Positions 10,100 to 22,344 of a stretch of 64,000 nt of DNA are shown piece by piece. Below the pieces are notes generated by a model, which searched no databases, was not told the origin of the DNA, and worked only from the letters and a program-made list of their open reading frames with translations. This DNA is from Sequoia sempervirens (lineage: Eukaryota > Streptophyta > Pinopsida > Cupressales > Cupressaceae), in NCBI GenBank assembly GCA_007258455.2, contig VDFB02358134.1:212779203-212843202 (forward strand), written 5' to 3'. Position numbers and translations under genes: made by a program. The stretch's first letter is position 1; each line of letters starts with the position of its first letter.

Positions 10100-11260
10100 G
10101 GAGATTTTTACCTGATATTTTGGAGTCTTAGCATTAAACGACAATTGATTTACCATTAAACGGCAACTAAAACTTGTTTTTCGACGACTCAAAGTTGTTT
10201 GTAGGCATGAGACTTGTTTCAAGCTCAAATCTCACAATATATGTAGCCTATCGGCTAATTAATCAAATAATTAATTATTTATGTAATTCGTCACTTTATC
10301 ATATTCTCGTAAATAATTAAATCAATTTTATTTAATTAATTATCCTTTTTCATAAATGTCCAATTATTACCTAAGGTTAATTGTTTAAATCAATTAAATT
10401 AATTATCCTCAATCCTAAAATCCTCCAACTAAATCAATTAATTAATATCTAATTAATTATTAATTTATACTCATTAATCCTTATTATCATTTCTTCTAAT
10501 ATTTAAAATCCACATCATCATTGATCCTTCTCCTCTTAATCCTATGCATTAAATGCATCTATATGGATTAAAATCTAAATTCACTATAATTTTTCATGTG
10601 TCCCTATCCTCATCATGCTCCCACATTTGTGAGCATATCTACATACCCCACTCCTTGCTCATACATATGTGAACATTGAAGCTTGTAAGCTTGAAATCCT
10701 CCCAAAACTCCACCTCATATTTGACTTTTGGCTTAGGCCCACTACCTTTCCAACACGTGTGTCAACATGCTACTCATAGTTGTAGCCTCCATTTCATCTT
10801 ACACTTATTTCCTCATGCACGTGTGAGCATATCTCCCACTCAAACCATCTTGGTCACATGTGTGAGCATACTTAGCTTTTCCACATCACGTGTGACTCTC
10901 CCTCCCTCTTGTAACACTTATCACAATGCTAAGTCCTTACTACATGCCTTCATCTCCTTCAAATCCTAGCCCTTCATTAACTAATGCATCTTGACCCTTG
11001 ATTTTCCACATGAAATTTCTATAAATTAGAGCTAGCTCTCATTCTATTTTCTTATCATCCACTCTTATGTAGCATCACATATCTATTTTTATAAACAACA
11101 CATTTGATCATACTATCACACTATCCATTTGATCTCTCATCCTAACCTAAAGTCGTGTTGTTTATTGAAAAAATAGTGAGCACATCAAGTGGAGCATTGG
11201 GTGCAATCTTCTTCAGCTCAATCAAAGGAGCAAAAAAAAAGGTATAAAGGTTTATTTATT
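10100..11260 (+). mobile_element. Candidate LTR of a Tat/Ogre-type gypsy element
   Basis: Long AT-rich TTAATTAATT section (10250-10500), then a CACGTGTGAGCAT-like word repeated between 10620 and 10890. A CTATAAATTAGAG TATA-like box near 11020 is followed by a transcribed-leader-like stretch to about 11240. The same layout, in reverse orientation, occurs at 55840-57018. That block contains the same kind of TTAATTAA-rich section and CACATG words. Exact termini and target duplication could not be located, so this is a composition- and layout-based call. Confidence 0.35.
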
Positions 11261-11639
11261 GTATTTGAATATTTATGTTTATAGCCTTGTTTTCCCTTTT
11301 CTTTAGTAGGATTCATCAATAGAATCTTCTAAGACCACATATTCCAATAAAGGGAAAGGAAAGAAAAAACCCTTGTTGCAATAATTTCACAACCTAATAC
11401 TTAGGTTATTGAATTGAGTGCTTCTCACCACATGGCTAATACAAAGGAATTTTTGTCATCCTTGGAGCCATGTTTAATGCTTGGCATACTTATGGGTAAT
11501 GATGTTGGTTATGGGACATTTCAAAATGTTCTATGTGTGACTTGTTAACTAATCTCCTATCTATATACCATGGCACCCCTACAAGATCCAGAAAGTAAGT
11601 TGAATTCACTCCAAATACAATGGTTATCAATGAGCTACA

Positions 11640-12255
11640 CAATGGGTCTATGTGGAAAAGTAGAAAATTAGTCTAGGCTCTATCACTTTTCTCACTTTGT
11701 TCTCTACTCTCCTTTCATAACAAGTCGCTTACTCATTTAGGTGAAGTGAGCAATTTATTGCATTAGTAGTTTGGCCACTTGAACTACCAATACTTAAATC
11801 AACTCATACACCATGACATATTACTAGGTATTCCTAGAATTCATTTTTCTAATGGCGTTTGTTAGGGATGCATTCTTGGCAAGCATCTAGAAGAGAAGTT
11901 GGACAAGGGAAAATCTTGGAGATCCCCACAACTTTTGGAGTTAGTACATAGTGGTTTGGCTGCTCCATTTCCACATCCATCTTTCAGTGTAGCCAAATAT
12001 ATTTTGACCTTTATTGATGATCTTTATAAATACACATTTATGTTTTTTTCTCAAACAAAAGTCTAAGTTCTTTGATTTATTTTTCAACATCAAAGCATTT
12101 GTGGAGAACTAGTCTAGGAAACCCATCAAAATTTTGCATACAGATAATGGGAAGCAAATTTCAATCATAGGTTTGAGCATTTTTGTGCTTCTGAAACATA
12201 AAATCCCCTATCCTCCTTATGAGAATAGATTCAAGTGGCCATTGGAATGTTACAT
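11640..12255 (+). pseudogene. Ty1/copia GAG-pre-integrase and integrase fragment
   Basis: The plus frame with several stops reads FGHLNYQYLNQLIHHDILLG, then CxGCILGKHLEEKLDKGKS (the HHCC zinc-binding end of the pre-integrase domain) and LELVHSGLAAPFPHPS. A core segment IDDLYKYTFMFF and HTDNGKQ follow. HTDNG carries the second catalytic Asp of the DDE integrase. The equivalent of the first Asp (normally in xTDxxGP) is changed to HSGLAAP. The fragment ends near 12250, before the expected Glu. Reverse transcriptase and RNase H are missing. Clear copia order, long dead. Confidence 0.75.
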
Positions 12256-14090
12256 TCCCATGAATTTTTTGCATGTAACACTCTTTTATGGTAGTTAGGC
12301 TTGAAATAAAAGTTGTGACCTTCTATTTTGAAAAAGAAAAAAGATTTTTTTCTCTCTCAAATGCATGAAGCTTGATTCTTCATTTTTGCTCTGCAACTCT
12401 CTTGAAGCACTACTGATTTTGAAGCAACAACACTAATCCAGTACTCTACATGTTGTTTCTTGTTTGTGAGATTGAGCAAGGAAATTGTACTACAATTTTG
12501 ATTTGACTTTGGAGGTTGTTTGTGGCTTCTTGGTGAGAAATATCTAATTTTTTTATCTCCTCCTTACTTTGAAAGATTTATTATTTTTATGCTAGCAGCT
12601 ATATGTTCTTGGTGTTAGCATATTATGCTTAAATCTATTGGTTAAATCAATCATATTTCATTATATCCATCTCTATAAGCATATCTCATTTTATCAAAAC
12701 CAATCATCAAATCAATCTTGATTGTCCATGGAGGTTGAAAGACCAAGACGGGGGTTTGACTGATGCAAACCCCTAAACAACCACCCAAACATTGTTCTTT
12801 TCTTTTTTTTGTGCAAGTGTTTAGACTGGAAGAAGACAACTATCAAGTGATATATTTTCCAAGTTCTAGTATTTCTCCCTTAGTTTCTTTGATTAAGTTT
12901 TCTATTGTACACTTTAGGTACTTTTAATCATTTAAATATATGTCATACATAGTGGGCATGTGATTTCTTTTGTGTGTAGGCACATGTTTTGAGGCATTTT
13001 GTTCCTTTTTTCATCACATCTATACATAATGACAATTCATCACAAAGACATATAGGCTACACATTAGGTTTGTGGCCAAAGCATCTAGAAGGCTATATAA
13101 TTGTCCTTACAACCAGTACTTTTCATTTTAGTATAAATTGGATTTTATTTTACAATACAAACAAAGATGTTTTGGGCAGTCTATTGTAAATGGATATTTT
13201 GTGTCAAATTTGTAATCATTTGATTTAAATTTTCAATTATGAGAAAAAAAGGATTTATCAAACTATGAATCGGACTATTTGATTCATCCTAGTGTAATAT
13301 AAGAAGTTGATTCACAAGGAAAGATGTTTCCCCTACTAGAATCAATTTAATACAGTACGATAATTTTTTAAAATAATTTACAAACTCATCACAGATATTA
13401 TACAAATTCAATATTAGTTACATTCATATACACTAGTCCAAAGAAAATATATAACTCAACCCAAACAATCTTGCTCAAAAAAAATTAACTAAGACCAATC
13501 CTTACATAGAAAATGTGAACCCATTTATAGATCTGCAACTAAGGCACATGATACAAGAAGGTAAGACATGGCCACTCTATATTTACAAAGGCCACCCATG
13601 CTCATTACATTATCATATTCAATGTTCATGAATTACAATCATCATCTCAAGACCAAAAAATACACCTAAATGCATTAAAAAAAAAAATCTTCTAATTTTC
13701 CATCATGTTAATCATTAATGATATTTTTATATAAGTGTACAAGGTGGAAAAGTGCCTGCAAAATTCCTTGTAAAGCGACTCTAAAATGGCATGAACATAT
13801 CAAGCTCTATAATCTTTAACCACTATAATAAAATATGATATGCTTATTTGCACTATTTTCTCCTTTGAATCTATGTATTTTAACATAAACAATGATTTTT
13901 GAGTGCTATTAGATATGATCTAGTGGTTGTAGGCCCATATCAGCTCATTTATGGCATCTTGTGTAGTTTTCTTCACTATCATTTGAAACTTCTTGCAAAT
14001 TTACATCTAGATGATGAATAGTGTTTTTCAAAATCAAAAAAGTATTTTCAAATGGTTGTTGCATCAAATAAGGTCATAAATAATTTTTTG
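12256..14090. other. No recognisable gene
   Basis: AT-rich. Short open frames at 12651-12839 (minus) and 12989-13189 (plus) show no domain. Nothing else supported. Confidence 0.45.
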
Positions 14091-15439
14091 GACATGCAAT
14101 GGCTAGATACAACTATATAGAAGAAAATATGAGAGTTTTTTACCATTGGGGGTAAGAGGTCAAGAATATCTCCTAACTCATGCTAACCAGGAAGTTAGAG
14201 AATCGAGGATAGAGGGAAATGAGGAAGTCATGTAGATGGAGGGGAGTCCAAACAAATAGTCCTAATGAGATGAGAGAATGCTAGAATATCAGGGATCTAA
14301 GTTTGAAGCTAACTAATACTTGGTACCAATTCATAGGGGAAATCACATCTCTAACTCCAATGGAAAGTATAAGGGAAGCTATTAGATGCCAAAGTTTAGA
14401 GATGCACAAGGAAGAGTACTAAAGTAAAGAGATGGGTGAAAGTCTGACTTTCATGGACTATATAAGAGAATCAATGAGGTCTAAGGTTAGGCAAGACAAG
14501 TAAGAAGCACCCATATAGAAGGAAGGCCACAACTCTAACTTTGATAAAGTACTAAAGGAATAAATAGAGTCAAGTATCGAGAATCAAGGGAGGTCAATAT
14601 GGATAGTCCAAAAGACTCAAGTGTTAAGTGCAAAATTTTGGGTATTAGAGCTCAAGGACACTAGGGAAATGGTACTAGGGGAAGCACAACTCTAATACTC
14701 TATCCTTGAAAGGAACATAATGAAAAGGATTGGGGTTTCAATGTTGGACTAAAAGGCACACAAGTAAGCAATGGGTCAATAGTCCAACAACCATACTAAG
14801 AAAATTTTACAAGGCTAGGGACTAGGATGTTGGGATTAGGTGGAAAGGCATGTCGAAAGGATGAAGTCTGACAACTCAATGTGGACATGAAACTCTAAAA
14901 AAATTCAAAAACTTAAGGAAATGAACCAAACACAAAAGACATTTTGAGTTTTTTATATTTTAACACGTAATGAGAACACAAGGGAAGACACAAGGCAACA
15001 ATTAGGAAAAATTTTGACTCTTGGAAAAATCACTTAGACTATCACATATCAATTATAGATGGCAGGTTAGCATAAAGCAACTAGAACACAAAGATAAAAT
15101 ATAGCATAATCTATAATTTTGAAGATTGTAAAGATGGGCTCTAGCACTAGCTCTAGTTGGAGACATGTGCCTCTTGTAGGAATTGCAAGATCCCAAATTA
15201 TCTCCAAGTGGTAGACTAGAATAGGACCCAAACAAACTATGCTTCATCTTAATTAACAAGTGTCAATATTGTACAAAACCATAAACAACATAAAAACTAT
15301 TCACCATGAGTAAGTAATAGCCATGGATACACAAAGCATACAAAATAGATGAAACAAAAATATGTGTGGAAACAAAATTAGGCTAAAGCCAGAAGAAGAT
15401 ATTATTTCAAGAGTTGTTCATGCACTAGTATTTATTTAA
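14091..15439. other. Purine-rich block without recognisable gene
   Basis: From about 14120 to 14900 the plus strand is rich in A/G, and phrases such as AACTCTAACT/AATACT, ACTAAGGGAA and AGAGATGG recur loosely. The plus translation is charged but full of stops. It could be a decayed gag or leader. I cannot name it. Confidence 0.35.
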
Positions 15440-17000
15440 ATTCACCATTAAATCTCTTGATGAATAATGAGCATTCCCCATCCAAATTATCTATGATGTA
15501 TGGACCCAACCACATGGAATAAAACTTTTCATGTTTTCTTTCATCTTGTAGTCTAATTTGTTCCATACTAGGAACAGGTCTCTAATTTCAAATTTTCTAG
15601 CATTGGCCCTTTTATCAAATACGTATTTTACTTACTATAGCTTCTTTATGTTGATTGATGGAGACTTTCTTCTACTCCCATCAAGTTCAATCGGGTCGTT
15701 TATTCATATCCTTGCACCAACTCCATACACCAATTCTAAGGGTTATTTACCAGTAGACCCTTTTGGTATCACTCTATCAACCCATACAACCAATCTTAGT
15801 TTGGAGCCTCGTGCCTTTTTATTTTAGCCCAACAACCTTTTGATAATCTTCGTCATTCTTTTTCTTATTGGAACAGCCTGTCTAATCCCCTACGAATGAT
15901 ATGGGGATGAATGGGAGATTATGATTCCATTTTCAAAGCAAAGGTTACTGAATTCATCTAATCTATGTGAGATTATGATTCCATTTTTATAGCAAAGGTT
16001 ATTGAATTCATCTAATCTAAAACACAATGTATTATCAACTATGATCTTGTTTGGAACACCAAACCATTTTATAATACGATCAAGAATGAAATATATCACA
16101 ACATTTCTTGTAGCCCACCTAGTAAGAATTGCTTCGACCTATTTTGTAAAGTAATTTGTGGCTACAAGAATCCACTTGAAGCCTTCATTAGACTTCTTAG
16201 CAACCCCTCCAATGAAGTCAATACCCCGCTAATGAAAAGAGGCTTCTATTGTTGAGGGACTTAAAGGTAAGGCTTTAGATCCCTTAATATTTCCTAAGAA
16301 ACATTAGCAAGAATCACATTTTCTTACCATCTTGTGCACATCTACAAACAAGGATGGCCACTAATAGTCAACTCTAACAATTTGGTGGGCTATAGTTTTA
16401 GCCATGTAATGCCCACCACATCCACATGCACCATTGTGTGCACCTAAAATAATATTTTTTTTACCTTCTTCTTTGTTTAGGCTCCTCAAAAGGACATCAT
16501 ATCTATTCCTCCACATTATGTTTATATCAATCAAAGTGTATTATTGTGCATGCAATTTTAGGGTTCTTCTCTAATTTTGTTTTACCTCTTCTAGATAGTT
16601 CATGTGATGTAAATAATAAAGAATGTCCCTATATTAAAGGCATTTATACAATTTACACTCTTTCTTCTTATCACCATTAGTTCCCACGTAACTTATATAA
16701 ACTACCTTGATGTTTGATATTCCCATCAACATGTAGCTAAACCTTGTCCCTGGGCCAATTTGGTAACCTAAATTTCAATGTTAAACTCTTGGATCAAGGT
16801 CAATAGGCTCCTCAAGTATGTCTTGAGCTCTTTTATCCCTATTTGATTTGACATTCACTCTATTAATTGGGATCATGGCATAGGCAAAATACATTTGTAT
16901 ATTCCTTCCAATAGCAATTGACTACCTTCTTGTTAAAAGCATACCATACTATGGTGGTATATCTACTATTGTCACATTCATGTGATATCCTTTCTTTGGG
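15440..17000 (-). pseudogene. Ty3/gypsy RNase H end and integrase
   Basis: Read leftwards on the minus strand. Near 16380-16490 is LRSLNKEEGKKNIILGAHNG, then CGGHYMAKTIAHQIV and VDYQWP. Near 16310-16360 comes DVHKMVRKCDSC (HHCC zinc finger). Core integrase follows with GIDFIGGVAKKSNEGFKWIL near 16170-16240, then WFGVPNKIIVDN near 16040-16080 and GIIISHSSPYHS near 15890. A C-terminal segment near 15440-15560 follows. This is the standard gypsy integrase order. Frames shift often and many stops occur. A 54-bp internal tandem duplication (15917-16020) doubles the DEFNNLCYKNGIIISH segment. To the right, 16790-17000 may retain part of RNase H. No LTR was identified. Confidence 0.75.
15917..16020. 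repeat. 54-bp tandem duplication inside the integrase relic
   Basis: GATTATGATTCCATTTT followed by AGCAAAGGTTA and TGAATTCATCTAATCTA occurs twice with an offset of 54 bp. The copies differ at a few positions. It adds 18 codons in frame to the degenerate integrase, so it could have arisen before or after inactivation. Confidence 0.85.
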
Positions 17001-18409
17001 TGTGTGTAATGACCTAGTTCCTATACCACAAATATTACCATAGTTTTTTTTTTCTTTTTAAATTTTTAATCGAAATTTCTAAGTGTACAATCGTTTATAT
17101 ATTCAAGCATGTATCCATATGTAATAGGAATCTATCCATATAGGATAGGCATTCATCCATATGGAAAAAATATTCCTTTATCCAAATAGGATAGGCATCT
17201 ATCTCTGTAGGATAGGTACATGCTCTACAGCCAAAGGCTTAGACTCATTAGTACCATCCAAGTCCCAATTTATTCACTGAAGACTACATTTCTCTATTGG
17301 AAGTGCACAAATATCATCATCTTTCTGGAGTGTATATATATGTATATGGCTCGATTCTTGTCTTAGAATTCATCCTAAAGCCTTTGGGTGTCAAGATAAT
17401 CTGTCTAGGTTTTAATTTGAGTATACAATGAATTTATTTTATCTCTTAGTCTATTTTAAATATTTACCCTTAAGTTTAATTGAGTAGTCCATTTATCTAT
17501 TGCAATCATTGATTCACAATTTCATTTGAGTATAATGCAATAATTTCACACAAATTTGATTAGATACAACATTCCTCGAGATGAGAAGTTGCGACAATTG
17601 GGTATGGAAAACTTGTGATGCTAAAATTTTATGATTACAAATAAAAATCAATGACTTGAGTTCGACAAGTAGTTTGATACATAAGGTTGATTAAGGAATT
17701 TGCAACCAAGGACAACTAGTTCAAAAAGGTTGCCAAGACAAAGGAACTCAATACATTGTAATGCTTACAAATTTGACAATTACGAAAAAAGTTAAAAACC
17801 TTGTGAAGTCAAAAATGGGGCAAACATTAATCAAGTTTTTTTCCTTTCAGAGTCCAACATTCCCATTCAACTCTCTAACTATCAACATAGTAAAAGATAA
17901 TTAACTTGCCTAAAGTTTTTTTGTTCACTTCAAGATAGAGCTATAGGTAGAAATCATAGATTTGCATAGTGGCATAATATTCAATTTAAGTTTGTAGATC
18001 GATCCATGCCCTCATGATTTTGATTACATAAAATAACTATGATGAGATGTAAAAGTACTAGCTTATTGCAAAATTAACTAGTTGGTCATCTAAGCTATCT
18101 CATATTATCCTTATCTAGTCTTTGTATCGTTGTCCATAGCATATCACCAATATGAAGTGACACATGTAATATTAAAGAGAATTTATTTCATTTCCCACTA
18201 TTTTTTCAAGTGTAATCATATATGAGATATCTTCATTGAAATATGATCTCTACAAGTTCTTAGGCAATTGTGATTTACCCTTCTTGGGAACTTTTAACCA
18301 ATCCTTCACTATATTATTAATATACAAGTCTTTCGTTTTCTAGAAGAATTGATCTATGTCTAACATGTTCATATAAACTTATTTGTGTATTTGGGAGAGC
18401 CTAAAAGTA
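17001..18409. other. No recognisable gene; short degenerate repeat
   Basis: At 17100-17220 phrases of the type ATCCATAT-GGATAGGCATCTATC recur about five times. The rest is AT-rich and stop-filled in all frames. Confidence 0.5.
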
Positions 18410-18414
18410 ATATT

Positions 18415-20329
18415 TGTTGGAATTGTGTGCCTCAATCCCACAGGCTGAAACTTCTTGTGAGCAATTTCGATGAGACTAAGGAGATGTCTGGTTGATCTGC
18501 TAGTTGATCCTGAACTGTCGCTGTGACCTCCTGAATGTCTTGGCAATCGACATCTGAAACCTTCGGCATAACCTTGGACTGTCAGAATGATGTCTCGGCG
18601 ACGATAGGAAGTCTTGCCGATATCGGCATGACCTTTGGTCTGTCTGGACGATGCGATAATCGGTATGACTTGCTCCTATCGATATGAAGTCTTGGCGACT
18701 AGGAGATGTCTGGACGATAGGTTGGTGTCTAGCGGATGTCAGGGAGACCTGTGGTGAAAGAAGTCTTCGGTGTAACATAAAGGTTCAGTAGGAACTCTTG
18801 GCTACAGGGAGATGTCTCACCGACAACTATATACAAATGGAGTCATCGGGGTAACGAAAGGGGTTCGCTATGACCTCTTGGCGACAGCGGTAAGTCTGGT
18901 CGACAAAGCTACATGTGATCGGGTGTTTTCGGTGAGACTCCTAGCGAATGGAGTCATCGGAGAAACACAAGGACTTCGGTATGAAGTCTCAGCAAATGTG
19001 GAATGTATGGCCGATGGTTGGTCTCTTTGATATGACTTGAAGGCATCGATATGATGTCTTGGCGAAGAGTGATTGTCTTGCCGATGAGAATCCTGATGTC
19101 GGTATAACCTCTCAGCGACTGTTGATGTCTTGCCGATAGTGGTCTTCGGGGTGACATGTTGTGTTCGCTATGATGTCTTGCCGATAGCGGTAAGTCTTGC
19201 CAACTGGGACATTTCGGTATGACTTGAGACCTCAGTGTAACCTCTTATCAATAGCAATAAGTCTTGCCGACTGGGATGTTTTGGTATAACATGAAGAGCT
19301 CGGTGTGCTGTCTTGGCGAAAGACGATTGTCTCACCGAATGGAATACTCATGTCTACATGACTTGAAGACTTCGGTATGAAGTCTTGGCGAACTGTAGTA
19401 GTCTTGTCGATGGCAAAGTTGAGGTCAATGTGACTTGTGAACATCAGTATGAGTCTTGCCGATGAGGAAACTCTTGCCAATAGGAATGCAATGGATGTCG
19501 GTGGTTTCGGTATGACTTGTGGCATTCGCTATATCGTCTTGCCGACTTGTGGAACCTACACCGATATTGAATGCTAGTTGTGTTGGCATCGGGGAGACAC
19601 GATTAGTGTCTCACCAACATGCCAACACATGTTGAACGCCCTTGACCATTTGAAGACTGTCCTACATGGTGTGACCTGGACGTATTATCTTCTATGCAAG
19701 GAAGTGGAAACATCTACGATGTTGAGCTGGATGATTCGATTGTTGTGATCCGACAGTTGGAAACAAACCGATTCAAAAAGGCTATAGAGAACGAATGTAA
19801 ATATGTATGCATTAGACGTTCTGAAGAGAAAATAAGAGAAGAGAAAGAGAGAGGGCCGAGTGGCTGGCTAAAAGGCCGAGGCCACGAGGCTATAACATAC
19901 AATGAGAGGCAAGGTTATGCTGCCGGATTCTCTCCTGTGTACTAAGGGAGAGTTTGCTACCAGGTTGTATCCAGAATGAACATGATGTAATCTCTGAAAA
20001 GGCTAAGAGCCTAAAATTGTATTGTAACCTTTTGTTGCTGAATAATACAATGGCTCAATCTTTGGAGTGTGGGGTTTTTTACCTAAAAGGGTTTTCCCCA
20101 CGTAAATCTTTGTGTTCTGGTTTTTTGTCTTATCTTTCATCTGTGTTGTTGCTTGTTGTTGAATTTACATGTGCTTATCTCATAAGGATTAATGTGGGAA
20201 ATAAACTGTGTCTGTTTCCACTTTAGGACATAGTTGTACGTGTCATTGAGGCAACCTAATCGAAATTAAAGTTACCGAAGGCACTACTGTTCTTGGAGGT
20301 TACTCTGAGATGCCCTAATTTTCCTTACA
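18415..20329 (+). mobile_element. Solo LTR, about 1.9 kb, with 5-bp target-site duplication
   Basis: Begins TGTTGGAA and ends TTCCTTACA, so it has TG..CA ends that are imperfect inverted repeats. It is flanked on both sides by ATATT (18410-18414 and 20330-20334), a perfect 5-bp target duplication. No primer-binding site follows the right end and no polypurine tract precedes the left, so this is a single LTR left by LTR-LTR recombination. The 3' part (20030-20330) contains GGGTTTTCCCCACGTAAA and AATAAACTG, the look of a copia-type R/U5 end in plus orientation. Inside lies a minisatellite-like block (18490-19570). An open frame at 19694-19945 (83 codons, MQGSGNIYDVELDD..) is within the LTR and similar to the gag leader of no family I can name. 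Confidence 0.8.
18490..19570. repeat. Degenerate 65-75 bp satellite inside the solo LTR
   Basis: Roughly sixteen diverged units. Each pairs a TTCGGTATGA-like word with GTCTTGGCGA or GTCTTGCCGAT and a short spacer. The clearest adjacent units start at 19190 and 19258 (AGTCTTGCC-ACTGGGA). GC content and CpG density are higher than in the surroundings. It occupies the position of LTR U3, so the unit may have carried enhancer-like sites. That is inference. Confidence 0.75.
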
Positions 20330-20334
20330 ATATT

Positions 20335-21147
20335 GATAGAAGGGGCATCCAACTTAGTTATAATATAATATTTCAAAATTTGAACAAGTTCATAATCATT
20401 ATTACTCATCATATAGATGTTAAAATAACTCTTCATTTCTATTCATAAAGAATATCCAACATTGAATGTTACAACAAGCTAGATAGTTTAGCTCTTGATA
20501 TACAATCATAATTTAGTCCTTTTATAATCAATATAGCTTTATAGGCTCATTAGCTGAAGTATCAAAATAAATACACCATCACCTAATAGAATGTCTGAAA
20601 GTGAATATCTTCAAACTTGGTGAGGAGAGAGAGCATCATCAAGATAATTTTTTGCCCAATCAAGTAATAAGCTTCCTTGGCCTTACTCCAAACTAGTGAA
20701 GCTTCACCCTTCATAAAAGATCTAGAAAACTAAAGTTGGCATGCCTGATAGAATCTAGTATAACATGGAATCATTGACAATCTAATGCACATGTCCTTGG
20801 AATACATGATATGACAAAGCATAATAAAAAAAATAAAGTGTTATACTTAAATTTGATCGATAAACTTTGTGCAAAGCATATTTGAAATATGTTGTACTAC
20901 ATGGCAAATTAGATCATAGGTTAAAAAAGTAAGCTTGTATTCTCTAGTTACCCATATTTGGAAACCATCCATTCTCTCTCAAGTGTCTACAAACATAGTA
21001 CTATACTAAAATATACAAAACAACATCTAGTTGAAACAAGTTTCACTACCTCAATACACTGGGCAACAAGTACAAATGCCTTAAACATCAGGCAACAAAA
21101 TTTTACTTGCCTAATACACTAGACAATATTTAAGAGTTTAGTGCAAT
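20335..21147. other. No recognisable gene
   Basis: AT-rich DNA. Words of the form CTAATACACTAGACAA / CACTGGGCAACAAG recur loosely near 21055-21130. No domain, RNA gene or element end could be supported. Confidence 0.5.
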
Positions 21148-21335
21148 AATATCCTAATCATCACAATATTGATATCATGATATTTTAACAAAAGTAAATA
21201 TTTTTCAAACAACAATAATAGAATTATCACACATATAAAGTGATAATGTCCTAATCATCTCATATTGATGCCTTGACATTCCTAACAAGATGGAAATATT
21301 TTTCAAATAGCAATAATCGCAGTATTCCTAACAAG
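21148..21335. repeat. About 95-bp repeat, two copies here and a third at 22252-22344
   Basis: Copies at 21148-21236, 21246-21335 and 22252-22344 share CTAATCATC, CATATTGA-type words, TTGACATTC, AACAAGATGGAA, ATATTTTTCAAAT and AACAATAATAG. The LINE-like sequence 21340-22250 lies between copies 2 and 3, as if inserted into a tandem array. Confidence 0.75.
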
Positions 21336-21339
21336 AGGT

Positions 21340-22250
21340 GAGAAACAAACATGGGGAGGGAGGAGTTCAAAGAGAAATGAGGGTGGATATCCCTTTTCCT
21401 ACCATTGATTTTTCCCTCTGGGTCTTTAATGCAACTAAAGCCAATGATCTCAAGGAGGTTTTGGATTTTGTGTAGGTTGTTATTAACTTTGAACATAGAA
21501 CAACAAAATGGTTCTTTGTTGAAATTCATCAATATCAAAATGAAGATTGAAATCATTCATGATAAGATGGGAGGTCAAACTAATATTTCTAGCTCAAATG
21601 AGGAAAAACTCATGAGAGACTAGGAGGCCATTGTCAAAATGGATAAATTGGAAAATAATTTGGGTGCTATTAGAAATGACATGGACAAGGTCAAGAACAT
21701 GGACAACTAGAAACAAGAGATGGAAGAAAGTATTTTTGTCATGGAGCGGGAAATTAAAATCATAAAGAATGACTTATAAAGGATGGTAAAAGTTAGTAAT
21801 TGCTCAATTCAAAATAGTGTAGAGGAGATCTACATCCTCACTAAAAAGTTGAAGAACCTTAGGGAAGAGCAAATCAATGAGGGAAAAGAAAAGAACAATG
21901 AGCATGCTAGACCTAGCTCTTGTACTAGGGGAAGAAAAAAGAAATATTTTGAAGATGAGGAGTGAGATTTGGTTAATATTGCCAATTTCCAAGATCAATT
22001 CTATCAACAAGAGCTCAAGACTGTCGAAAATTTGAAAAAAAATGTAAGTATTGTTGGGTTTCCAATTTCTTGTTTTTTTTCTGTTGCTTTTGTGTTACTT
22101 GGTTGTGGTTAGTTTTTTGTTAGCTACTATTTTGTTGTTGATCCAATGAGGGCTATTGTTTTTCATGTTAATCTCTCTGGATAGCTTTTTATAGAGGGTC
22201 TCAGGGTCCCTTCGAAACCTTATTTTACCCTTAATAAAAAAGAATACAGT
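21340..22250 (+). mobile_element. 5'-truncated LINE-like retroposon with coiled-coil ORF
   Basis: The plus frame from 21405 to 21965 is continuous except for a few stops. It is strongly Lys/Glu/Asn-rich with heptad spacing (KMDKLENNLGAIRNDMDKVK, then EEIYILTKKLKNLREEQIN), ending in RGRKKKYFEDEE. It is followed by a T-rich 3' region, GGGTCTCAGGGTCCCTTCG near 22196, and a terminal ACCCTTAATAAAAAA. A coiled-coil ORF with a short poly-A-tailed 3' end fits the ORF1 part of a LINE or a processed transcript. No endonuclease or reverse transcriptase and no certain target duplication were found. The insert splits a 95-bp repeat array. Confidence 0.4.
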
Positions 22251-22344
22251 TCTAATCATCACACTAATATATTGACATTCTTAATAAGATGGAATATTTT
22301 TTAAATAACAATAATAGTAATAACACACATATAAAGTGATACAT

